A stretch of 64,000 nucleotides of DNA from Utricularia gibba (taxonomy: Eukaryota; Streptophyta; Magnoliopsida; Lamiales; Lentibulariaceae), in the NCBI GenBank assembly GCA_002189035.1, contig NEEC01000010.1, positions 3,472,001 to 3,536,000 of the forward strand. The letters are read 5' to 3'. Shown one piece after another: positions 55,638 to 64,000 of the stretch. A program made the position numbers and the translations under genes. The notes beneath the pieces are model-generated. The model saw only the letters and a program-made list of their open reading frames with translations. It ran no database searches and was not told the origin of the DNA. How positions within the stretch are numbered: the stretch's first letter is position 1; every line of letters starts with the position of its first letter.

Positions 55638-57644
55638 TAACTAGACCAGCCTCTCTGAGAGCCACCATTCAGTCTGTCAAGTACCGAGTTGAAATCGACC
55701 GACTGACCACTCTCCTCCAGTCTCTGGATTGCGCCAGCAACATGCTCCCCCTGTATCCCATGCTGACAAGCTTCTCAATCAGTTCATTGTATGGATGGCT
55801 TCGTGTTGACTGAGGAGGTGCCATATTTTGGATTTGGATGCGTGGTGGGTTTTGTAGAGATGGAGGGTAAGGCCCTTGTTGGTAATGTGCTGTCCTTCCT
55901 CCTTCACCGCCATAAATCATGAAGTTATTTCCAAGTGGATGTGCAGGGCGGGGGCCATTAGGGATATATGCATCTCCAGATTGTGCACCGTACCCAACCT
56001 TGACTTGCTGTGCAGATAATTGTTGAATTTGCTTACCAGAGTTTCCATATACAAAAGACATAGCCTCAGGGCTAGCGGAACCAAGCAGTGGTTGAGCAGA
56101 AAATGGCACTTGCACAGGAATGCTGCCAGGTGCCATATCTGGTGGTGTAGAATTTGACTGGCCAGGTAAATATGAGGGATACAGAAGCTGCGAGGAAGTT
56201 CTGCTCTGAGGTTGTTGCATTACTTGCTGCTGGGAAGGTTGAGGTGTTTGTTGCAGCTGGTGGGGCCATTGTTGCTGATAGGGGCAACAGACTGGATCTG
56301 CGGGCTTTGGTTTATTTGGGATTGTCCCTGCATTCTAGCAACCTCTTGCACTTGTGATTGATTTGGTAGGTACTGTGACTGGGATGGTTGGGGAGGAGTG
56401 GCCAATTGTGTTGGGGTCATGTAATATCCCTGCACTTGTGGCATACTTTGTGGTGGCATACTAGAGGAGGGTTGCGTAGGTGGCTGCTGAGGGAGTGGTG
56501 GTGATGGTGCAGCAACTTGGTGAGGTACAAGTGCCAATCTCTGATCATGCGACTCAGTAGACAAGTCAAGGTTTGTTGTTTCAGAAGAGGGCACTGGAGC
56601 TCTATCCTCGTTTTGCTGAGGTTTGGTAGGGGAAGGGCTTTCTTTTTGAGCAAGCTGAAGCTTTGCTAGTTCCTTTTGAGTATGTGCAAGCTCTTGTTTA
56701 TCCCTCAGGATCTGTACGGACCTATGGACCTGCATTTGGAACGAACGTCAACCGTTTATCAAGCAATGAAAGAGATCTAAGCTAGTAGTTGCAGTCATCC
56801 ACCATAAATCCAGGAAAACAATGGGTAAAGGCGAAATAGTTGTGTTTAAACAAGATAGAAACGTGCCTCTTTCACATGCTTTTCCAGGGACTTAAGCCTA
56901 GATTCTGACTCCTGACGATCACGGTTTAAATCTGAACGCAGCTCTCCAATTGACTTGTCAACATTGTAGCAGTAAAGTTCCAACTGTGACAAACGAGAGC
57001 TAATACCCTCCAGAAAACGCATAAGATTATCCGTGTACTTCTTCACAGTGTTTTCCACAACAGAAGTAACTTCTTGATTGAAAGAAGATTCTTCAGGAGG
57101 ACTGTAAGTTGATGCAGGAAAAACTGATAATCTGGACATCCTACTTTTGTGAAATTCCTGGTAAAAAATAACACGCCACTCTCTTTAGAAAGCATGACCA
57201 TAGAGCTTAATTGTTAACAATCTTAATATAAGCACAAGCTTCCACGTAATGGCGATTGAATGGCACACAAAGAAAATTCGACGAAAAGCAGCCACTCAGC
57301 GGAATAGCGGGTGCACAAAACTCAGAAAATTAAAAAGATAACTAAAAAGGCGATAATCATCAGCATACACAAGAAAACCCTAAAAATCACACCCCCCCCC
57401 CCCCCCAACGAAAACAGTAAACACGATGCAACAACGAGAACCTAATTACATGAAGATTATCTGAAAAAAAAGGGGAAAAAAAAACTGCCTTAGAGGAGTC
57501 AGGCGCTAGCGAAGAATCGACATGGCTTCCGTTGTTTCCATCCTGGTTCCCGTAATCCTCGTAGGAACAAAGAATATCATCTGATGCGAAATCGAAAGGT
57601 TTGGAACCAGCAACATTTCCTCTCCCCGAAGGACCTGATGCCAT
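55638..57644 (-). pseudogene. DUF1421 / UBA-like protein, frameshifted
   Basis: This is a plant DUF1421 protein: coiled coil, long Gln/Pro/Ser-rich middle, and a small C-terminal UBA-like domain. Exons: about 57488-57644 (MASGPSGRGNVAGSKPFDFA), 56867-57158 (LMRFLEGISSRLSQLELYCY) and 55638-56729. The join KHVKE|VHRSVQILRD needs a GC donor at 56866. In the last exon the frame breaks twice. First near 56290 in a CCCC run, where VAPIS should run on into QQWPHQLQQ. Then near 55750 in a GGGGG run, where MGYRG should run on into EHVAGAIQRLEESGQS. Each break is mended in principle by one base in the run, after which the frame reaches a stop at 55638. As written, translation stops at 56220 after the first break. 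So either a recent pseudogene or two consensus errors. Confidence 0.8.
57395..57408. repeat. Poly-C homopolymer
   Basis: A run of about 16 C inside intron 1 of the DUF1421 gene, flanked by ACA and AACG. It is unusually long and likely to be length-uncertain in the assembly. Confidence 0.8.
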
Positions 57645-58260
57645 AGATGATCTACCTAGATGAGGGTTGAAATGAAAGGGGTCGTCAACGAGAAGTGCTT
57701 CACCTGCCTTAGACCGGAAGGATCATAAATAAATAAAAACAATCATTGCAGGAATTCTTATTGGAATTGGGCCTTTGCGCCACAGAACGATGTAAATTAA
57801 AGGATGAGTATGCCCAGTGGGAGAGCCCATTAAAGACAATCTAGGCCCAAGGGGCATTACGCTATTCTCAACTTTAGGGAAAGAATTAAATCATCATGAG
57901 ATAAATGCTGGCTTCCAATTGCGGGGCTTGAATCATCGGACAGGGCTTGTGGTGCCACTGAACCCTTTGAAATGGGATATGCATGTAACGCCCAAAATCT
58001 GCTTACCTGTTCTGATGCATCCAAATGTGCATTTTGGTATTCACTTCACCTACGAAACACAACGAAGAACATATACTACACTACAACCGTTACATACTTC
58101 GAAGTATATGTTCATGCCTTCATGTTCTTAATCCGCTATGCATCGTAAAACGAAACTGTTGTACATTTGTAACTTGGAATATCAAGCAGCAAAAAATGTT
58201 CATCCGGTTATTATATCTCATAGCACCTTATCCCATCCAACATGGCGGAGGCGACATCAT
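57645..58260. other. Gap between DUF1421 gene and small membrane-protein gene
   Basis: No supported coding frame. Holds the DUF1421 promoter and leader and the 3' UTR of the small gene. Nothing else recognised. Confidence 0.3.
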
Positions 58261-59243
58261 CTATTTGCTCCACCCTGCGGGGCCCCCTGGGCAAGTTTTC
58301 GCTCCATTTTCAGCCGGCTTTGTTGTCATTTGTGGTCTTCTCAAAAACTTGAGCGGCCATCTTCTCGGTTTCACTAAACCCCCTAATTTCATTTGCTCTT
58401 TCATAACCCTGCGGTTGGTAAACCATGCTCCCCCACGCCAACCAAATAAATACCTGTTGTGACATTGGGAAAAGGGGCCTGGAAATTAGAAACCAAGGGC
58501 TGCTGAGAAGCATACAGGAAACACTGTCTCACTCACCCGAGGATGAAACTGGTTCCGGCCGTAGCGACACAAGCTTGAAGACTCATACTTCCTGAAACCA
58601 GATTCTTAACCACGTGTTCATCCATAGATTTGTTTTTCATCTGACACATGAAGACCACAGTGCCACCATGAGGGAAAAAATGGAATCATCAACACTGCCT
58701 CAAAGACTGAATAAAGCAGCAGTGATTGGAGGATGCATTTGATCAAGAATAACAGTAACAAAAAATTACAGCTTTCTCAATGGATTCAAGCCTTCGGTCA
58801 ACTCTTGACTCGTGAAAGTGACGCAAGGTATACCCTGTCAAAAAATAGCAATCAATCACCCTGGAATTTCATATGAACTCGGTTTTCTCAACGCAAACCT
58901 GCATAGCCGTAAAATCTTTCAGGAATGAGAAATTTTCTAAATCGAAATCAATACTGGAAAAATTCCAGACTTGCACATGCTTTCGTTAGTTTGAATCAGA
59001 GCCGCAGTAGCTGTTAGCCAACAAAGTAATCAAATCAAGATCATAGAAAGAAAGAGAGACCTGCCCAAGCTGTAGCAACAGAGGCTACGGAAGTGCAGAC
59101 AGTGAAAACCACCTTATGCCTCTCAAATAATTCCTGAAATACCACAAGTAACAACCCGAACCAAAACATTTGCCTAAAAAAAACTCATCAAAGGTGCTTC
59201 GCTATACCTTGGAGGCAAAGAATGTGTCCTGGACGGCATGCAT
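58261..59243 (-). CDS. Small conserved plant membrane protein, function unknown
   Basis: Five exons, 59208-59243, 59061-59133, 58770-58834, 58537-58640 and 58261-58453, give 156 residues. ATG at 59243 starts MHAVQDTFFASKELFERHKV. A first hydrophobic stretch follows (VVFTVCTSVASVATAWAGY), then LRHFHESRVDRRLESIEKA, a short helix. A second hydrophobic stretch is SLQACVATAGTSFILGYLFG, ending in WRGGAWF. The C-terminus is basic (VMKEQMKL, KPRRWPLKFLRRP). As I recall it, a plant-only family has the same exon pattern and motifs (FFASKELFERHKVVFT, GWRGG), without assigned function. Two-pass membrane topology is likely; a mitochondrial or plastid location is possible. All introns are GT-AG. Confidence 0.72.
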
Positions 59244-59779
59244 CGATTTTAAGGCTTTTCGCCTAAACAGAGGCACGGAAAGACAATTCGTGATCACAAA
59301 GCCTGAGGCCCTCAACCGTCGCAACCTACCGTACATTGAATGAAAACCTGCTGATTTTGACTTCGATCCCTTGGTTGATTAGAGTTCCGAAATTGGCGGT
59401 CTCCAAATGGCTTGCTGAGAAGCAACAGTGTCAAATAGGGTTGGGGAAGGAACCTCTTCGCTTGGGTGATTTAAAGTCTTTTTGAAAATCTAAATCCACC
59501 CCCGAAAACAATATTTTTATTCAACAATATCACTCTAACGGCAGAAAAACAAGACATGATTGCTTTTCGTTTTGAACTAACGATAAGCTGCCGGCCATTT
59601 TATGCCAGCACCCAGCAGGGCGGAGGGAGGCGATTAAGGAATGGATTGCTTGTTCCGGAGTATCTGGATTTAGACGAGGTGTTGGAATAGGAAGTGCATC
59701 ATCAGTAAATGTGTTGGGTCGAAATATATTTATCTCAAAATCTAGAGCTACGATCAGTCTTGTTCTTGAGTCTGCCTGG
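59244..59779. other. Gap between two minus-strand genes
   Basis: Holds the promoter of the small membrane-protein gene and the 3' flank of the ubiquitin-like gene. No gene seen. Confidence 0.3.
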
Positions 59780-60562
59780 CTATGGGTTTCTGATAACGCT
59801 TCCTTTGAAAACGTAAACTATGTCACCGGTTTTAACCCCGTGCCAACGAAGGCTGTGATGCTCCCTCATAATTCTCTGTTTATGAACAAATATGTAGTCA
59901 TCTGCAGGCAGCATTCTCCTGTCAACCACCATCTCTCTCATCTGCTCCACCATCGTCGTCTCCATAATCTCCAAATCGATCCTCCTGCCGTTCAACACAC
60001 TCAACGAGGTCTGCAACACTACACATACCAGAGTCTTCATAAACACGTATATTTCCGACATTTCTCTCACGCCATACTCGTGTAAACTTCTCGTATCATC
60101 TTCCAATTCTACGGCTCCCCTGTCCAACAGCACTAGTGTCACTCTCCCAATGGGGGTGCCATCGATGATGTGGATTTTCTCCTTGAGGCTTCGGACTGTG
60201 TCCGAAATGTCGACCTCTAAGTCGATTCTCCGGGAGGGGAATCTGACATTTATCTTTAATTTGATGGGTAGGTAATGGATCGCCGGCATTGGTGGTCCGT
60301 TGTAAACAAGGACCATTCTCATGCCATCAGTGATTGCCGGATAGTCGGCCAAATCTAGACCATCAAGAAGCTCGCACCCATAGACACTAAGCAGTTGGCA
60401 ATCAACCGGAATTCCCACGATGCGTTGGATCCTTCTCTTGATCTCAGTGATGGCTTCTTTGCTACCCACATCAATCGGGAACTCGAACTTCTCCATTACC
60501 ACAGTAATCTTCATGATTCTCGCAATGTTTTTTTTAGGCAAACGGTCACGACGATAAGACAT
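59780..60562 (-). CDS. Tandem (three-domain) ubiquitin-like protein
   Basis: An intronless 260-residue frame, ATG at 60562. It is built of three diverged ubiquitin folds. Domain 1, about residues 17-90: MKITVVMEKFEFPIDVGSKE, ITEIKRRIQRIVGIPVDCQL, and LSVYGCELLDGLDLADY. Domain 2, about 100-175: INVRFPSRRIDLEVDISDTV, LKEKIHIIDGTPIG, TRSLHEYGVREMSEIYVFMK. Domain 3, about 178-256: VLNGRRIDLEIMETTMVEQM, LPADDYIFVHKQRIMREHHS, KTGDIVYVFKG. None ends in Gly-Gly and the protein ends RNP, so it is not conjugated like polyubiquitin. Arabidopsis has a cluster of similar intronless ubiquitin-like proteins (near At4g05230-At4g05310). The lack of introns and low similarity to ubiquitin fit a lineage-expanded family. 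Function unknown. Confidence 0.8.
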   Translation of the reverse strand: MSYRRDRLPKKNIARIMKITVVMEKFEFPIDVGSKEAITEIKRRIQRIVGIPVDCQLLSVYGCELLDGLDLADYPAITDGMRMVLVYNGPPMPAIHYLPIKLKINVRFPSRRIDLEVDISDTVRSLKEKIHIIDGTPIGRVTLVLLDRGAVELEDDTRSLHEYGVREMSEIYVFMKTLVCVVLQTSLSVLNGRRIDLEIMETTMVEQMREMVVDRRMLPADDYIFVHKQRIMREHHSLRWHGVKTGDIVYVFKGSVIRNP

Positions 60563-60748
60563 TTAAGGGGGGAATCATATAAAACAAATGACGGAAAATG
60601 CAACCCGTTTGTTGCATTCATTGCACTGGAGGAGCAGAGCAAAGGCATGACTTTTTATCATGCTAATTATCCTTGCTAATCTCAGAATCCCAACACTGAC
60701 AGGTTTAGGCTACCAATTACGGCAAATGGGATTGTTCATTCATTAAGC

Positions 60749-60756
60749 CTGGGCAA
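60749..60756. repeat. Target-site duplication, left, of hAT element
   Basis: CTGGGCAA directly before the left terminus of the transposon, identical to 62077-62084. An 8-bp duplication is the hallmark of hAT insertion. Confidence 0.85.
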
Positions 60757-62076
60757 TAGAGATGTTCAAAATATCCACCCAGACCCGGTTTGGATCGGTT
60801 CTGACCGGTTCTGGGTGTGGGTCGGTTTTGGATCCATTAAATGAAGAGTCGGTCGGTTCTGGGTCGGTTTTGGATCTACTGGAAAATATCCAGACCCGAC
60901 CCAAAACCGATAATATTTTTTCACTAAGAATGTTGGATCATGGGTTGTAAATAATTATTTATTTACTCATCATGTTTTCATCATATTATTTATTAACATT
61001 TATTATTATTATTACTTAAATAATTAAATGACAATGGGGCTCATATTTGTGGAAATAAGTGGGGGCTTTGCAGCGATGAAGATAGCCATGTAGATTTGGG
61101 TTTGTGGATTTGAGTAGTCTTTTGATTTTTCTTGTTGCCTGGAATTTGGTTGCAGACTCGCAAACATCCTCCCGAAGCACCCATATGAGGGAAGTGGATG
61201 TATGAAAAACTGTCTCAAATACTTCTTTCCAGACATCCAAATAAGAGACGTGGGTGCCTTGAAATCACTCTTCCCAGATACCCACACATTGCATTTTTTT
61301 GTAGGTGCCATCCAACTCTTATTTCAAACACCCTCCCGAGTCACTCACATGAGGGAAGAGGGTATCTAAAAAACTGTCTCAAATATTCCTTCCCAAACAC
61401 CCATATAAGAGATGTGGGTGCCTGGAAATCACTCTTCTCAAACACCCACACGAGGCAATGCACCCGTCTGGAAAATGGTTTAAGAGACAAACGAATATTC
61501 TTTATTTATTGAAATTATTTTGTAGTATTTAAGATATATAATTTCATTTTCAAATTTTTATATTCCAATTAATGCACCCAAAAATTTTTATATTTCTGAA
61601 AATTAATAATACTTTCAAAAATTGCACAATTCCCAATTTTTGGGTACGGGTGCCTAATTTTGCATTTATGGTTCTAGTCGCCCACATTAGCGATTCTGGG
61701 AGTATTAAAATTAATTACAGAAAACGTTTGTTTTCAATGTGAATTTTCAAAACATGTGTGTTCAAATGTACGAAATAACCCTACTTTTGTATCAAAATTA
61801 AACGTAACCCTTTTAATTTGTGTGAACATTTTTCCTAGTATTTATCAGTTTTTTGAGACTTTTAATACATTGTTTTTATATTATTTGAAAACTTTCAAAT
61901 TCAATGTTTTTAATAAAAATCGGAACCAGTAAGGATCAAGAACCGACCCAAAACCATGGTTCTGGGTCTATCGGTTCTTAATGGGGTCTGGGTCGATTCC
62001 AGGTATTTATCTTTATAGTTGGGTCGGTTCTGGGTTGGCATAGAACTGACCCAGAACCGACCCATGAACAACTGTA
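60757..62076. mobile_element. hAT-superfamily non-autonomous DNA transposon
   Basis: A 1,320-bp element with short inverted termini: left TAGAGATGTTCA, right TGAACAACTGTA (reverse complement TACAGTTGTTCA, 10 of 12 matching). It is flanked on both sides by the identical 8-bp CTGGGCAA. The TAG-g/a-g-TGTTCA terminus and 8-bp duplication are typical of hAT elements. The subterminal regions carry many copies of GGGTCGGTTCTGG/CCAGAACCGACCC in both orientations (60780-60915 and 61920-62065), the usual clustered binding motifs for a hAT transposase. The interior is AT-rich and has no transposase frame, so mobilisation would need a transposase from elsewhere. The left end lies about 190 bp upstream of the ubiquitin-like gene start. 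Confidence 0.85.
61164..61460. repeat. Diverged tandem duplication inside the hAT element
   Basis: Two copies of a unit of about 164 bp. AAAACTGTCTCAAATA occurs at about 61206-61221 and again at about 61370-61385. Matching pieces before and after include CCTCCCGA, CATGAGGGAAG, GAGACGTGGGTGCC versus GAGATGTGGGTGCC, and GAAATCACTCTTC. The copies differ at many sites, so the duplication is older than the last insertion. Confidence 0.7.
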
Positions 62077-62084
62077 CTGGGCAA
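62077..62084. repeat. Target-site duplication, right, of hAT element
   Basis: CTGGGCAA directly after the right terminus, identical to the left duplication at 60749-60756. Confidence 0.85.
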
Positions 62085-62320
62085 TGACCACAAGAAATGG
62101 CCTGTCTTTTAATCAGTATGATATGCTAGAGTTTGGAAAACTGGCAAAACATATGTAAACACATGAAGTAGCCCCTTCGAACTTGGTTTCTGAGAGTAGC
62201 AGCGGCAAATCTGGTTCATGGAATTAGAAGCTTAGTATCCGTCGACGAAAGCACTCATAACTCTGTTTGCAAACAATAGCAAAAGAGGAATCTGGCAATT
62301 TAATAATTAGGCAACCTTGA

Positions 62321-63947
62321 CTAGACCACGCATCCAAAGAATTGTTCCAAACTATTGGAGGTGAAGACATTAGAAGGGGGACGTTCAAGCTTGGCCGATG
62401 AGATGTGAAGCTGATATTTGATGAACCTCTGCAAAACAAGGAAGTTTGGTTCACGCAAAAATTGTATTCACAATTATAATACTGAGATATCTATGCACAA
62501 GTAGTTCATTTCTCCTTCAACTTAATCCATACGGATATACAAATATCTTCGTTGTACATGCAAGTTCTTTTACGTACGGATAACTGTGTAACAATTTCAG
62601 GGTTCGAGTCTATATGCCAATCTGGTTCAAGTTGCCTCACAAAAGATGTACGCCCATTCTCTGTGCTGCAGAAGAGAACCTGCACAAAAAATTGAGTGCA
62701 AAACATAACAGCTAAATTGATACTTCCACCAGCAACCTAGATATACAAAATAAAGGGTTTTGGAAAGTTTCTACTAAACAGAAAGAATATCATTATGATA
62801 ACCATGCAGTCACTAGAATCACCGTCAACAAGGGCAAAATAGCAACACACAATGTACTAGTCCTGTTATTTTTGAAAAACCATTTTTCGAAAAATATAAT
62901 AGTAAAATAAAAGTAAAAACTTTGCAGAAATAATTCTAAATTTCTATATTTTTCAAGATAAAAATTAGTTATATTTGATAATAAAACTATGTTTAAGATG
63001 CTTTTCTAAAAGCAAAAGCTATTCCAATCAAGTACTAATTTATTCGTCTATCTTTTGACAAGGACTTATCATGTACGTACTACGTGAGTGTTCTGGAGAT
63101 TGTCAGGAGCATGTTTTTGTTTTTGTGCAAAAATAGAAACAAAAATTTCGGTGTTACTCGTGGTTTTGGATTTACTAGTGTAAAAATAATAAATAGAAAC
63201 AAGGAACAAAAGCACAATATGTAACCGAAGTGCTCCATGAATAAATATAAACACGGATTAGAGAATACACACTAAATCCGGCAGCAAATAGCACGATGGA
63301 AGATCATAGATCACCATTCACCTTATCCTTAACCAGGCCTCCAGATGTAAAGAGCCCTGCATCTTCCAAAGCTGTAAGAACTTTTTTCTACACATTACAG
63401 CAATTATAAAGTGTAAATAAAACTGCAGGAGAGCTCTGGCGATAGCCAGCTAACAGTTGTAGGAATTGATACTCTGGCGATAAGCAAGAACAAATGATAT
63501 AGTTGCCACAAGATTAGAAATTAAACTGGACAGCAAGATTACCCTATAATAACATTATCCTTCTTTCATATAAATTTTTACAACAAATGGAACAAGAAAT
63601 ATAACCCTACAGTAGCCACTTCATGCTGCGTAACTACGGAAAAAACTTGTTGACAAAAAATGAAGCCATAAAAGCCAGGTTATGTACCCTCAACTTAAGT
63701 CATTACAGAAGTTACGATGTATAAAAATCAAGAGAAGACGATTGCATAACAAGTTGTTCTTCCTAGGATTACTCTTAAGTCACAAGGTTCAAAAATGACA
63801 TATACGCAGGAAAAAAAAAAATACATGAGAATTAGAGCACTATACCTCACTTTCATCATCTAGCACCCTTTCCATCAAATAAAAATCACATAATTTTGTG
63901 ATCTCAAGCAGCACTTCCAGAACACATGGCCTTACAGTCGCCTGCTT
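62321..63947 (-). CDS. PEX22: Peroxisome biogenesis protein 22 (PEX22), 3' part
   Basis: This is the C-terminal part of PEX22, the membrane anchor and co-activator of the peroxisomal ubiquitin-conjugating enzyme PEX4, needed to recycle the PEX5 receptor. Four exons are seen: 63846-63947, 63322-63387, 62578-62679 and 62321-62428. They encode TVRPCVLEVLLEITKLCDFY, LMERVLDDESE, KKVLTALEDAGLFTSGGLVK, VLFCSTENGRTSFVRQLEPD, WHIDSNPEIVTQLS, and RFIKYQLHISSAKLERPPSN followed by VFTSNSLEQFFGCVV and stop. These match the cytosolic Rossmann-like domain of plant PEX22. The N-terminal membrane segment and first exons lie to the right of the window. All introns here are GT-AG and the frame is clean. The intron between 62680 and 63321 is the longest, with no gene in it. 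Confidence 0.88.
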
Positions 63948-64000
63948 CTGGAAAAGGAAATGTCACACGAATCAATTTTCTTTTTTTAATCTGATTGACC

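Noticed and set aside
58025-58462. 145-residue frame on the plus strand
   Set aside because: It overlaps the last exon of the small membrane-protein gene on the opposite strand and shows no family motifs; a shadow frame.

Overview
This is a gene-dense stretch of plant nuclear DNA, almost certainly from a flowering plant. The evidence is spliced genes with short GT-AG introns (mostly 70-300 bp) and families that are plant-specific or plant-typical: a PBL-type receptor-like cytoplasmic kinase, TON2/FASS, XRN4/EIN5-like exoribonuclease, a GOLDEN2-like GARP factor, a clade IVc bHLH, DUF630/DUF632, TORTIFOLIA1-like, DUF1995 and pectate lyase. The species cannot be named from the sequence. There are about 25 genes in 64 kb, roughly one per 2.5 kb, so the region is compact.

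Layout: the 3' end of SYF2 (1-297, +); a decayed FAD-monooxygenase pseudogene (446-841, -); V-ATPase subunit B (1809-4605, +); a frameshifted plastid-type prenyl diphosphate synthase (4865-6041, -); a DUF630/DUF632 protein (6262-8977, -); a ZAT-like C2H2 repressor (about 10248-11132, +); a PBL kinase (11646-13423, -); NOC4 (14137-18311, -); a RING E3 ligase (18579-19930, -) head to head with TON2 (20161-22948, +); XRN4 (23419-29550, -); a PB1/Raf-like kinase with a disrupted kinase domain (30229-34085, -); pectate lyase (35705-37482, +); an ORRM2-like RRM protein (39144-40216, +); a small conserved protein (40963-41220, +); an ILR3-type bHLH (41958-43267, +); a DUF1995 protein (43517-44491, +); a small conserved protein (45094-45378, -); a TORTIFOLIA1-like protein (46181-48239, +); purple acid phosphatase (48377-50423, -); eIF1 (51077-51418, -); GLK-like factor (52253-54586, -); a frameshifted DUF1421/UBA-like protein (about 55638-57644, -); a small membrane protein (58261-59243, -); a tandem ubiquitin-like protein (59780-60562, -); a hAT-type transposon with a perfect 8-bp target duplication (60757-62076); and the 3' part of PEX22 (62321-beyond 64000, -).

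The genes are ordinary neighbours rather than one pathway. They cover vacuolar acidification, splicing, ribosome assembly, mRNA decay, translation initiation, peroxisome biogenesis, cytoskeleton organisation, cell-wall degradation and transcriptional control. I did not find a new multi-gene system.

The points most worth a second look are: (1) three otherwise well-conserved genes broken by small indels, at least two of them in homopolymers, which may be consensus errors or real decay; (2) a 13-bp loss that removes the start of the activation-segment APE region of the Raf-like kinase; (3) several introns that make sense only with a GC donor; (4) the complete hAT element; (5) a three-domain ubiquitin-like protein with no conjugation tail.
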